This document shows, in pieces, positions 42,296 to 49,418 of a stretch of 64,000 nt of DNA (its first letter is position 1; every line of letters starts with the position of its first letter). A program made the translations under genes and the position numbers. Under the pieces are notes generated by a model, which worked only from the letters and a program-made list of their open reading frames with translations, had not been told where the DNA came from and ran no database searches. This stretch comes from an uncultured Fluviicola sp. (GTDB lineage: Bacteria; Bacteroidota; Bacteroidia; Flavobacteriales_D; Crocinitomicaceae), in contig NZ_CABHOL010000049.1 of NCBI RefSeq assembly GCF_902168135.1, positions 47,532-111,531 on the forward strand. Direction: 5' to 3'.

Positions 42296-42712
42296 ATGAA
42301 TATCGAAGAAAAACAGCAAGAAATCATTGACGAATTTGCCATCTACGATGATTGGATGGAAAAATACGAATACATCATTGAGCTTGGAAAAGAACTTCCA
42401 TTGATCGATCCGGAGAAAAAAACGGAAGACCGATTGATCGAAGGATGCCAGAGCCGTGTTTGGCTAGACGCGACTATCGAAAACGACAAAATACAGCTTA
42501 CAGCAGATTCTGACGCGATCATTACCAAAGGAATTATTGGTTTACTGATTCGCGTACTAGACAACGAAAAACCGGAAGACATCGTAAAAAGTGATCTTCA
42601 TTTCATATCAGACATCGGATTACAAGAACACCTTTCACCAACCCGTGCAAACGGATTGCTGAGCATGGTCAAAAAAATCAAATTGCTGGCATTGTCCGCA
42701 TTAGCAAACTAA
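42296..42712 (+). CDS. sufE: Sulfur acceptor protein SufE
   Basis: 138 residues. Takes the persulfide from SufS and passes it to SufBCD. The acceptor cysteine is in RLIEGCQSRVWL at ~50; the overall EFAIYDDWMEKYEYIIELGK opening is typical. Translated in tandem with sufS and the DUF59 gene (3 bases). Confidence 0.96.
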   Translation: MNIEEKQQEIIDEFAIYDDWMEKYEYIIELGKELPLIDPEKKTEDRLIEGCQSRVWLDATIENDKIQLTADSDAIITKGIIGLLIRVLDNEKPEDIVKSDLHFISDIGLQEHLSPTRANGLLSMVKKIKLLALSALAN

Positions 42713-42715
42713 CAG

Positions 42716-43021
42716 ATGGAACATTTAGAAGACAAAATAGTTGAGATCCTCAAGACCATATTCGACCCGGAAATACCGGTTGATATTTACGAATTGGGTT
42801 TGATCTACGAGGTCCGGATCTCGAAGGAAGGAGTCGTTGAGATCGACATGACGCTAACTTCCCCGAACTGTCCGGTTGCGGAATCCCTTCCGAAGGACGT
42901 TAAAGAGAAAGTTGAAAGCGTGGAAGGTGTAAGCGAAGCACACGTAAACATTGTATTCGACCCGCCGTGGGACAAGGATATGATGAGCGAAGAAGCGAAA
43001 CTCGAACTGGGTTTTTTATAA
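42716..43021 (+). CDS. SUF-associated DUF59/MIP18-family protein
   Basis: 101 residues. DUF59 core: IFDPEIPVDIYELGLIYEVR, MTLTSPNCPVAESLPKDVKE, NIVFDPPWDKDMMSE, with the conserved cysteine C58 in SPNCPVAE. Relatives (PaaD, SufT, CIA2/MIP18) act in Fe-S protein maturation, and this short form is regularly encoded at the end of Bacteroidetes suf operons. Last gene of the sufS unit. Confidence 0.93.
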   Translation: MEHLEDKIVEILKTIFDPEIPVDIYELGLIYEVRISKEGVVEIDMTLTSPNCPVAESLPKDVKEKVESVEGVSEAHVNIVFDPPWDKDMMSEEAKLELGFL

Positions 43022-43023
43022 AA

Positions 43024-43091
43024 CCAGTTCAAAGTTGAAATGTTCAAAAGTTCAATTTAAACTTTTTGAACGCTTTGAACGTTCTGAACCC
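43024..43091. repeat. TTTGAAC/GTTCAAA-rich inverted intergenic repeat
   Basis: The left half (GTTCAAAG, GTTCAAAAGTTCAA) is largely complementary to the right half (TTTTTGAACGCTTTGAAC, GAACC), able to form a long imperfect hairpin after the sufS operon. Same word family as at 7974, 17210, 46243 and 59396. Confidence 0.6.
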
Positions 43092-43101
43092 CTTTAGCAT
43101 T

Positions 43102-43109
43102 TAAATTTG
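43102..43109 (+). promoter_or_regulatory. -7 box of fabF
   Basis: TAAATTTG, 56 bases before the fabF ATG; a TTG in GCTTTGAACG lies 24 bases upstream. Confidence 0.45.
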
Positions 43110-43165
43110 CAACGCAGGATCGATCATCTTATCGGATTCGCAATTATTAATCGAAACTTTACATT

Positions 43166-44407
43166 ATGACAAGAAGAGTTGTAATTACCGGTTTGGGAGC
43201 CCTTACACCAATCGGGAATAACGTTCCGGATTTTTGGAACAACATGAAAGCGGGTAAAAGCGGTGCCGCACCCATTACCAAATTTGATACCTCGAAATTC
43301 AAAACAACTTTCGCTTGTGAAGTGAAAGGATACAATCCGGCAGATCATTTTGATGTGAAGGAAATCCGCAAATACGATCCGTTCTCTCAATATGCATTGG
43401 TTGCCGTTCGTGAGGCGGTTGCAGATGCGGGAATTAATTTCGAAGAATTGAACCGCGATCGTATCGGAGTAATTTGGGGATCCGGAAACGGGGGAATCCA
43501 GACCTTCCAGGACCAGATGAAGGAATATTGTGCAGGTGACGGAACTCCGCGTTTCACACCTTTCTTTATCCCGAGGATCCTTGTGGATATCGCTTCCGGG
43601 ATTATTTCCATGGAATACGGTCTTCGGGGGATCAACTATTGTGCGGTTTCTGCTTGTGCTACTTCCAATACGGCTATGATCGATGCTTTCAACTACATCA
43701 AGTGGGGAAAAGCAAACATGATCATTACAGGCGGATCCGAAGCAGCAGTAAACGAAGCTGCAATCGGCGGGTTTTCCTCCGCTCAGGCTTTGTCCAAGCG
43801 AAATGACTCTTATGAAACGGCTTCCCGCCCTTTCGACGTAACGCGCGACGGTTTCGTGATGGGAGAAGGTGCCGGGGCGATCATCCTGGAAGAATACGAA
43901 CACGCCGTGGCTCGCGGAGCAAAAATTTACGCAGAAGTTGTAGGCGGCGGAATGGCTGCTGATGCTTACCACTTAACAGGAACCCATCCGGAAGGAGACG
44001 GTGCCGTACTGGGAATGGAAGAAGCACTGCGCGACGCAGAAATTACTCCGGACCAAATTGACTACGTGAACATGCACGCAACTTCTACTCCGCAGGGAGA
44101 TAACAGCGAGTTGATTGCTTTGCGACGCGTATTCGGTGAGAATTCGGATTTAAGTGTTTCCGGAACGAAATCCATGACGGGACATTTACTTGGAGCAGCA
44201 GGAGCGGTAGAAGCCATTTCCTGTATTTTGGCAATCCGTGATTCGGTAGTTCCGCCAACGATCAATACCACGGAGATCGAACCGGAATTCAAAGATTTGT
44301 ATGATTTCCCGTTAGGAAAAGCAAAAGCAAAAGAGATCAACTATGCCATGAGCAATACTTTCGGCTTCGGAGGGCACATTGCCACGGTAATCTTCAAGAA
44401 AATATAA
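43166..44407 (+). CDS. fabF: 3-oxoacyl-ACP synthase II
   Basis: 413 residues. Condensing enzyme of fatty acid elongation. The Cys-His-His triad is visible: AVSACATSNTAMIDAF, NMHATSTPQGD and SMTGHLLGAAGAVEA. The N-terminus MTRRVVITGLGALTPIGNNV is typical FabF. acpP is not adjacent; the gene stands alone here. Convergent with the hydrolase gene across a 30-bp palindrome. Confidence 0.96.
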   Translation: MTRRVVITGLGALTPIGNNVPDFWNNMKAGKSGAAPITKFDTSKFKTTFACEVKGYNPADHFDVKEIRKYDPFSQYALVAVREAVADAGINFEELNRDRIGVIWGSGNGGIQTFQDQMKEYCAGDGTPRFTPFFIPRILVDIASGIISMEYGLRGINYCAVSACATSNTAMIDAFNYIKWGKANMIITGGSEAAVNEAAIGGFSSAQALSKRNDSYETASRPFDVTRDGFVMGEGAGAIILEEYEHAVARGAKIYAEVVGGGMAADAYHLTGTHPEGDGAVLGMEEALRDAEITPDQIDYVNMHATSTPQGDNSELIALRRVFGENSDLSVSGTKSMTGHLLGAAGAVEAISCILAIRDSVVPPTINTTEIEPEFKDLYDFPLGKAKAKEINYAMSNTFGFGGHIATVIFKKI

Positions 44408-44420
44408 AACAAATACTCCC

Positions 44421-44450
44421 TGTGGGCACGCGATTAATCGCGTGCCCACA
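44421..44450. terminator. Perfect 30-bp palindrome serving convergent fabF and hydrolase genes, overlapping the hydrolase stop
   Basis: Arms TGTGGGCACGCGATT and AATCGCGTGCCCACA. It includes the last codons and the TAA of the hydrolase gene (…W A R D stop). It resembles the ACGCGATTnATCGCGT palindromes I recall as scattered in many bacterial genomes. The T-runs next to it are weak. Confidence 0.65.
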
Positions 44451-45285
44451 TTGTTTTCATCCAATCCACCACCTGTTCGCAGAAAAATTCCAGTTCTTCC
44501 GAATCTCGTTTCATGGGATGTGTTGTATTTAAGGTATGACCTGCATTGGGAATCGGCAGGAAAGCATTTCGCGGATTGTTCTTATACACCCAGGAGAAAA
44601 TCGTGCGACCATGCTCAAAAGGCACAGCTTCATCATCCACGGCATGAGCCACGAAACACGGAATGGTCAGATTTTCTACTATTGTTTGCATGTTCCAGGT
44701 AGAATCGCTTGCCAGGGTTTCTGCTAAAAATTCCGGACCCTGGGGTAATTCCTGTTTGGTACGCATATTCGGACGGAAATAGACCCCGTTTGCTTTCCAT
44801 TCTTCCATAATTTCCGGAGTTCTTACATCCAGTGTCCGAAGTGAGTTCAAAAGGATGATCCCGTCGATTGTTATTCCGGTTTCCCGGATTGCTTTCGAAG
44901 CGAACATAGCGGAAAAACCACCCATGCTGTGTCCGAAAAGGAACAATTGTTTCGGTTGATGGAACAAGTTATTCTCCGACAGCTGTTTTGTCATAAAAAC
45001 CAGGTCCTCAACTTCCAGTCTCCGGCAGTTATGCTTATACCTTTCCAGGTCATCGAAATAATCACCGTCATCCGAAATCCCGCAATGTGTGTAGTTGAAT
45101 GCTATGGAAGAAATCCCTTTTTCCGCGAAACGTGCCTGGATGGTCGGGAACATTCCGAAATGGTAAAACCCATTATGCCCGCAAGCCATTAATACAAGCG
45201 GTGAATCAGTCCCGCAGGATACAAAATTTCCACGAATCATTCCGTTCGGACTTTCGAACTTAAAAAGTTTAGCTTCCATCCTCAT
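44434..45285 (-). CDS. Alpha/beta hydrolase family protein
   Basis: 283 residues (or 281 from the second ATG at 45279). Nucleophile elbow LFLFGHSMGGFSAMFA (GHSMG), oxyanion ACGHNGFYHFGMF near the start, acid VAHAVDDEAVPFEHG and histidine PIPNAGHTLN late in the chain: a complete Ser-Asp-His set. No signal peptide, so cytoplasmic; substrate unknown. It follows the DUF2279 gene by 15 bases. The last four residues are encoded by the palindrome at 44421-44450. Confidence 0.88.
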   Translation of the reverse strand: MRMEAKLFKFESPNGMIRGNFVSCGTDSPLVLMACGHNGFYHFGMFPTIQARFAEKGISSIAFNYTHCGISDDGDYFDDLERYKHNCRRLEVEDLVFMTKQLSENNLFHQPKQLFLFGHSMGGFSAMFASKAIRETGITIDGIILLNSLRTLDVRTPEIMEEWKANGVYFRPNMRTKQELPQGPEFLAETLASDSTWNMQTIVENLTIPCFVAHAVDDEAVPFEHGRTIFSWVYKNNPRNAFLPIPNAGHTLNTTHPMKRDSEELEFFCEQVVDWMKTMWARD

Positions 45286-45300
45286 TTTTACCCAAGGTAC

Positions 45301-46176
45301 TTAAAACATTCCGAAATAACAGACTCCATTCCTCCAAAACACCGCAGGAAAAGGTATTTTAATTGCATTCAACGGTTTCAGTACTTTTCTTAACCACGGT
45401 CTTTTAATAGGAAGTTGTGACCAGTCCACATCCAGGGAAATGGCGTATTCCTGCCTCGCGAAGTAAGTTTTTCCTGTATTCAAATCTGTGTAGGTATTCA
45501 GATCACCGTTCAGTTTTGCATCGATGCTGTAGCCAAAGCCGACCTGTATCCATTTCGGGAATTTCGATTCTTTGAAAAAAGTTCCGGGAGCAACGCAGAG
45601 CCAGTAACTTTGGGCGTTGTAATCTTTTAGTAAGCGCTCCGGGAAATTGGAACCCAGTGTATTTGGTCGAATTTCCGCATACGGTGATGGTTTATAGCCG
45701 AACTTGAGCTGAAAACGCTGTTCGTCCCAACCCAGCTGCTGACCTATAAACAACCCTGCTCCGGCTGTATTTGCAGTCAGATCTGCCCAGGAGAATCCCC
45801 ATTGCGCGCTGAATCCATCCAATATTTCTACCGAAAGCTGATAAGTCCATGCAATTCCACCGGATAGAAACACCGCTTTCTTCTTCGGCATTCTGGCCCA
45901 GCGCCAGGCAGCATAGTTCAGGGTCGACAATTTATAGGCTGTGTAGGAATGTCCCAATTTATCCATGTACAACCATTCATTGGAATCATCAAACGCATGG
46001 AATTTCGATTTCGGGTATTCTTTGTACCAGACTACGGAAAGCAGCGCTACACTTCCCCCGCCCAATACCAGGTTGGTTCCCCCTACCCAGTATGAACGTT
46101 TATTCCACGTCGTATCTGCCTGCTGGCCATAACCAGAAATCGACGCAAAAAAAAGACAGAAAAGAAGCGTTTTCAC
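45301..46176 (-). CDS. DUF2279 envelope protein
   Basis: 291 residues from a GTG at 46176 giving signal peptide MKTLLFCLFFASISGYGQ; the longer frame begins at a TTG that falls inside the -7 box region. DUF2279 signatures are DKLGHSYTAYKLS, GGIAWTYQLSVEILDGFSAQ and WGFSWADLTANTAGAGLFIG. Family function unknown; a membrane or periplasm role is assumed. A TATTTTTC box lies exactly four bases before the GTG, one mismatch from TAnnTTTG and the same spacing as for ribF, tlyA and sufS. Confidence 0.85.
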   Translation of the reverse strand: MKTLLFCLFFASISGYGQQADTTWNKRSYWVGGTNLVLGGGSVALLSVVWYKEYPKSKFHAFDDSNEWLYMDKLGHSYTAYKLSTLNYAAWRWARMPKKKAVFLSGGIAWTYQLSVEILDGFSAQWGFSWADLTANTAGAGLFIGQQLGWDEQRFQLKFGYKPSPYAEIRPNTLGSNFPERLLKDYNAQSYWLCVAPGTFFKESKFPKWIQVGFGYSIDAKLNGDLNTYTDLNTGKTYFARQEYAISLDVDWSQLPIKRPWLRKVLKPLNAIKIPFPAVFWRNGVCYFGMF

Positions 46177-46180
46177 GGCT

Positions 46181-46188
46181 GAAAAATA
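46181..46188 (-). promoter_or_regulatory. Possible -7 box of the DUF2279 gene, four bases before a GTG start
   Basis: TATTTTTC, AGCC, GTG on the minus strand; one mismatch to TAnnTTTG (C for the final G). It helps choose the GTG start. Confidence 0.4.
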
Positions 46189-46242
46189 CAACTTTCTGTC
46201 CTTAATCTCTTATGGGTTCATTTTAAAATGATGTAAAAGCAT

Positions 46243-46298
46243 GTTCAAATGTTCAAATGTTCAAATGTTCAAATGTTCAAATGTTCAAATGTTCAAAT
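46243..46298. repeat. Seven tandem copies of GTTCAAAT
   Basis: Perfect 8-bp unit repeated seven times (56 bp). It lies between the ends of two genes on the minus strand, at the 5' side of the DUF2279 gene, and could vary in number by slippage. Confidence 0.95.
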
Positions 46299-46322
46299 GC
46301 TAAATAAATTTGTTTGATCCTT

Positions 46323-46372
46323 TTTAAACTCTTTTGAACCTTCGAAGTTCGAAGAACGAAGAAGATTTGAAC
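46323..46372. repeat. Dispersed repeat, inverted copy of 59461-59486
   Basis: Bases 46323-46347 read on the minus strand are CTTCGAAGGTTCAAAA then GAGTTTAAA, matching 59461-59486 except for one inserted A. Followed by further CGAAGAACGAAGAAG and ATTTGAAC words. Confidence 0.6.
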
Positions 46373-46376
46373 TTTT

Positions 46377-47921
46377 CTAACGCGAAACGGCAACTTCAAA
46401 GGTAACATCCACCAAATCTCCGATTTTCGAGTCGGAAGTCATGTTGTGTTTGGTTCTGTCTACCATCGATTTTCCGACAAATACCAATACGGCACTTCCG
46501 TCTTTATCCACTTTTGATACAAAACGCAGATCGACAACTGTTTCAGCTTTCATACCCACAAATTCCAGTTCTCCGGTAATTTTATAGTCCTCACCCACTT
46601 TCTGAATTTTCCTGGATTGGAAGACGATTTTCGGGTATTTCTCACTTTCAATAAACTCATCACTCAATACCGATTCATCGCGAATGTCGTTAAAGGTTGT
46701 CAAACTACCGCTTTCCATTTCCACATTTAAGCTTCTCAATACACCCGCTTTATCGAGTTGCAGATCTACCGTGAAATCTTTAATCGCACCGGAAGTTCTA
46801 CTTGCCGGCGGCCCCACTTCAAATTCCAGCTTCGAATTAGCCGCTACGCTTTTCCAGGCTCCTGCATCACCATCTGTAAGTGCAATTGCAGGCATTGACA
46901 TCACATCTTTTCTACCAGACGCATTATTCGATCCTTTATCTGAAGAAGCCAAAAGTGTTTCAACTTTTAGTTTTTCTCGCTGTAAACAAGTATCTGCCGA
47001 GCTTGTAAATCCGATTAAGATAAGCGGCAAAAGCATGCCGTGAAAAGGTTTCGCATCTTCGGGTTGTTCAATCAATGCCAATGCCAGTGACGACCCGATA
47101 ATTGCACCCAAATAAGTAGGCATTCCTCCGAAATTTTCGTTGACAAGTCCAAAGCTTACCAAAATACCGATTATTAAAAGCGGCAGGAAGAGACTTAAAA
47201 ACACCCGTGCTTTCTGGGTTTTAATCGACTTGCAGGCCCAAAGCGATCCCAATCCGGCCAAAATTCCCATCCATAAATTTCCTTTCATCAGAGAATCCGA
47301 ACCCCCATCCAGTGAATTTAAAGAGAAGAAAATCCAGGCGACTGCGAAAATGAGAATTCCAAGCTGCAGCCCGCTATTTGAGCGCAATCCCAAATTTGCG
47401 GCAAAGAATCCCGTAGCCAACAAGATTACTCCGAATGTTGAAACCATGAAGGATGCTGCAAAAACAAAGATTCCGAGGTAAATCAGTGAAATAGCAGTTC
47501 CGAATTCGGCCTTATCCGCACCGAACCAACGCTCTGCAAACCAATCTTTTATTTTCGCAAAAAGCGGGATAATAGAGCCGATAATTGCAAATGTGGCAAC
47601 TTCAAAATTCCAGTTCACCTCAAATCCCTGGTAAGTTGCCTTCGCTCCGATGGGAATCAGGGTCAGCAATCCCACAAAATAAGGTGCAATCTTCCGAACT
47701 CTTTCCGGGAGCAGAGAAATTAAATACCCCAAAGCAATTATTCCGATCAGGGTAAAACAGATCATTTCCAGCGAAGGATCTTCTTCAAATCCATTGGTCA
47801 AAGCCACGATCAAACAAATGATGGCAATGCTCAACGAGGTTTTAAACAGAAATGCCACACGAACAAAAAAGGCCGTTATGATTGCAATAATTCCAACGCC
47901 AATTCCGAGATAATTTTCCAT
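46377..47921 (-). CDS. Polytopic membrane protein fused to a YceI-like domain
   Basis: 514 residues. Residues ~1-310 hold about eleven hydrophobic helices (IGVGIIAIITAFFVRVAFLF, FGVILLATGFFAANLG, LSLFLPLLIIGILVSFGLV). From ~345 a YceI-type lipocalin-like domain follows (AANSKLEFEVGPPASRTSGA, IKDFTVDLQLDKAGVLRSLN, KYPKIVFQSRKIQK, GELEFVGMKAETVVDLRF). YceI proteins bind isoprenoid/polyprenyl chains and are usually short, secreted and free-standing. Fusion to a membrane domain suggests quinone or lipid handling at the membrane; function unproven. Confidence 0.82.
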   Translation of the reverse strand: MENYLGIGVGIIAIITAFFVRVAFLFKTSLSIAIICLIVALTNGFEEDPSLEMICFTLIGIIALGYLISLLPERVRKIAPYFVGLLTLIPIGAKATYQGFEVNWNFEVATFAIIGSIIPLFAKIKDWFAERWFGADKAEFGTAISLIYLGIFVFAASFMVSTFGVILLATGFFAANLGLRSNSGLQLGILIFAVAWIFFSLNSLDGGSDSLMKGNLWMGILAGLGSLWACKSIKTQKARVFLSLFLPLLIIGILVSFGLVNENFGGMPTYLGAIIGSSLALALIEQPEDAKPFHGMLLPLILIGFTSSADTCLQREKLKVETLLASSDKGSNNASGRKDVMSMPAIALTDGDAGAWKSVAANSKLEFEVGPPASRTSGAIKDFTVDLQLDKAGVLRSLNVEMESGSLTTFNDIRDESVLSDEFIESEKYPKIVFQSRKIQKVGEDYKITGELEFVGMKAETVVDLRFVSKVDKDGSAVLVFVGKSMVDRTKHNMTSDSKIGDLVDVTFEVAVSR

Positions 47922-48060
47922 AATGGTCCATTTTACAAGTAGTAATTATTTCTTTTGGCATCACCCGGTTCACCGCTGCGGACCGGGATCAAGTGAAAAA
48001 TTAGTTTAAAAATTTGAACTTTCCAAAGAAATTTTAACAACTATAGCTGTCCTTCCCACT

Positions 48061-48090
48061 AGTACTTGCGAACAAGCACTCTTTTCTTTT
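48061..48090 (+). terminator. Terminator-like hairpin with no + strand gene upstream
   Basis: AGTACTTG, loop CGAA, CAAGCACT, then CTTTTCTTTT. No + strand gene ends here; the upstream gene is on the other strand. It may insulate the GxxExxY element from outside transcription. Confidence 0.5.
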
Positions 48091-48091
48091 A

Positions 48092-48128
48092 CCGCAAATG
48101 CACAAATTTTTAACGGCGCCTACCGGTC
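48092..48128. repeat. Left inverted repeat flanking the GxxExxY gene
   Basis: CCGCAAATGCACAAAT (48092-48107), 12 bases, then CTACCGGTC (48120-48128). Both blocks are perfectly complementary to blocks at 48612-48627 and 48592-48600. Confidence 0.75.
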
Positions 48129-48166
48129 GTCTTTTTCTCAAATTCAACTTGTACCTATTGTAAGAA

Positions 48167-48577
48167 ATGATCTTTTTGATTAACTTAAGTAGAACGGAAC
48201 ACTATTTATTGAAAGAAGAATGCTACGAAATTATTGGATCATGTATGGAAGTTCATTCTGAACTTGGATTCGGATTTTCCGAGATTGTTTATAAGGATGC
48301 GTTGGAATATGAATTCAAAAAGAATAGAATTCCGTTTGCACGGGAAGTGAAATATCAGGTAAGATACAAAGACACTGTTCTTCCTCATCAATTTTGTGCT
48401 GATTTTGTTGTTTTTGACACCATCATTTTAGAAGTAAAAGCGGTATCTGATTTATGTAATGAACATTTTGAACAAACTATTAACTATCTGGCCGTATCAG
48501 GAATGGAGGTTGGGGTTTTGGTAAATTTTCGAAAGCCGAGACTTCAATATAAGAGGGTTATTCTATCAGAACGCTAA
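48167..48577 (+). CDS. GxxExxY family protein (PD-(D/E)XK nuclease-like), flanked by inverted repeats
   Basis: 136 residues. The family motif G36-x-x-E39-x-x-Y42 lies in LGFGFSEIVYKDALEYEF. Further on, CADFVVFDTIILEVKAV gives D79 ... E89-x-K91, the D-(X)n-E-x-K pattern of PD-(D/E)XK nucleases. The C-terminus (QTINYLAVSGMEVGVLVNFR) is typical. Family function is unknown. It is alone on the + strand between minus-strand genes, and is bracketed by inverted repeats at 48092-48128 and 48592-48627, so the whole 48090-48630 block looks like one element. The start could be a little downstream. Confidence 0.9.
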   Translation: MIFLINLSRTEHYLLKEECYEIIGSCMEVHSELGFGFSEIVYKDALEYEFKKNRIPFAREVKYQVRYKDTVLPHQFCADFVVFDTIILEVKAVSDLCNEHFEQTINYLAVSGMEVGVLVNFRKPRLQYKRVILSER

Positions 48578-48591
48578 TCTCCCAACAGCGA

Positions 48592-48627
48592 GACCGGTAG
48601 GTGAGCTTTTTATTTGTGCATTTGCGG
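48592..48627. repeat. Right inverted repeat flanking the GxxExxY gene
   Basis: GACCGGTAG (48592-48600), 11 bases, then ATTTGTGCATTTGCGG (48612-48627). It begins 14 bases after the stop codon. Confidence 0.75.
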
Positions 48628-48672
48628 GAAACTACCCTGGGGTTGTAACTTGTGGTAGAGTAAATGGGGAGT

Positions 48673-49416
48673 TTAAAGAAATAGCGGGTTCTTGACTTTG
48701 AGTTCAAGCAGCTGGTGGAAAACAGCATCTTTCAGGGAGCTTTCCAATAATTCCAGGTGCTGGATGCGGTGGCAGTCACTTCCCAGTATATCGATCAAAC
48801 CGGCTTTCAATAAACGGATGGCCTGGTTCTTTACATCGGGTCCGTAATGCCCCGTAAAGGAATTCAGATTTACCTGGATGTAACAGCCGCGTTCACGTAA
48901 TGATCTGGCAACTTCGATCGAAGGATGATAATACATATATCGTTCAAAATGTGCCAAAACAGGCTGATATCCGGCTGATTTCAAAGCAAAAACAAGTTCT
49001 TCTACCTGTGAAGGCTGGTTTCTGAATGAAAACTCAAAAAGAATATGATTTCCATGGAAGGGAAGTAAATCCTTCTTGCGGATCCGCTCAAAAAGCGTTT
49101 CATCAAAATAATATTCTGCGGAAGCTTCCAGTTCGAGCTTTAAATCAAGATCTCGGCTTACTTTGCGAACATCTTCCAATTTTTGTAAAATGATCTCCGA
49201 ATTATTATCGTAAACTCCCGACATGATATGCGGGGTCATAATCAGCTTTTGGTATCCCAATTCTTCAAACTTTCGCAGCATTCCGATGGTATGATCCATG
49301 GTTGGTGCCCCGTCATCGATCCCTGGAAGCAGGTGACTGTGAATGTCCACACGCAAAATTCCTCCTATATCGGCAGCTTCTTTTTTCTGCCGGTTAAACA
49401 TGTCGAATAATCCCAT
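48673..49416 (-). CDS. CpsB/CapC-type tyrosine-protein phosphatase (PHP fold)
   Basis: 247 residues. PHP-domain metal-binding motifs: DIHSHLLPGIDDGAPTMDHT near residue 24, MTPHIMSG, EASAEYYFDE, and late LGSDCHRIQHL. Such enzymes dephosphorylate the tyrosine autokinases that control capsule or exopolysaccharide export (YwqE, CpsB). The kinase (Wzc-like) is not in the window. Two bases after rfbB, so part of a surface-polysaccharide operon. Confidence 0.9.
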   Translation of the reverse strand: MGLFDMFNRQKKEAADIGGILRVDIHSHLLPGIDDGAPTMDHTIGMLRKFEELGYQKLIMTPHIMSGVYDNNSEIILQKLEDVRKVSRDLDLKLELEASAEYYFDETLFERIRKKDLLPFHGNHILFEFSFRNQPSQVEELVFALKSAGYQPVLAHFERYMYYHPSIEVARSLRERGCYIQVNLNSFTGHYGPDVKNQAIRLLKAGLIDILGSDCHRIQHLELLESSLKDAVFHQLLELKVKNPLFL

Positions 49417-49418
49417 TC

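Noticed and set aside
43124..43972. 282-codon minus frame opposite fabF
   Set aside because: fabF has an intact catalytic triad; the antisense frame is a codon-bias shadow.
46243..46298. CRISPR-like array
   Set aside because: The 8-bp units are contiguous with no spacers, so this is a simple tandem repeat.
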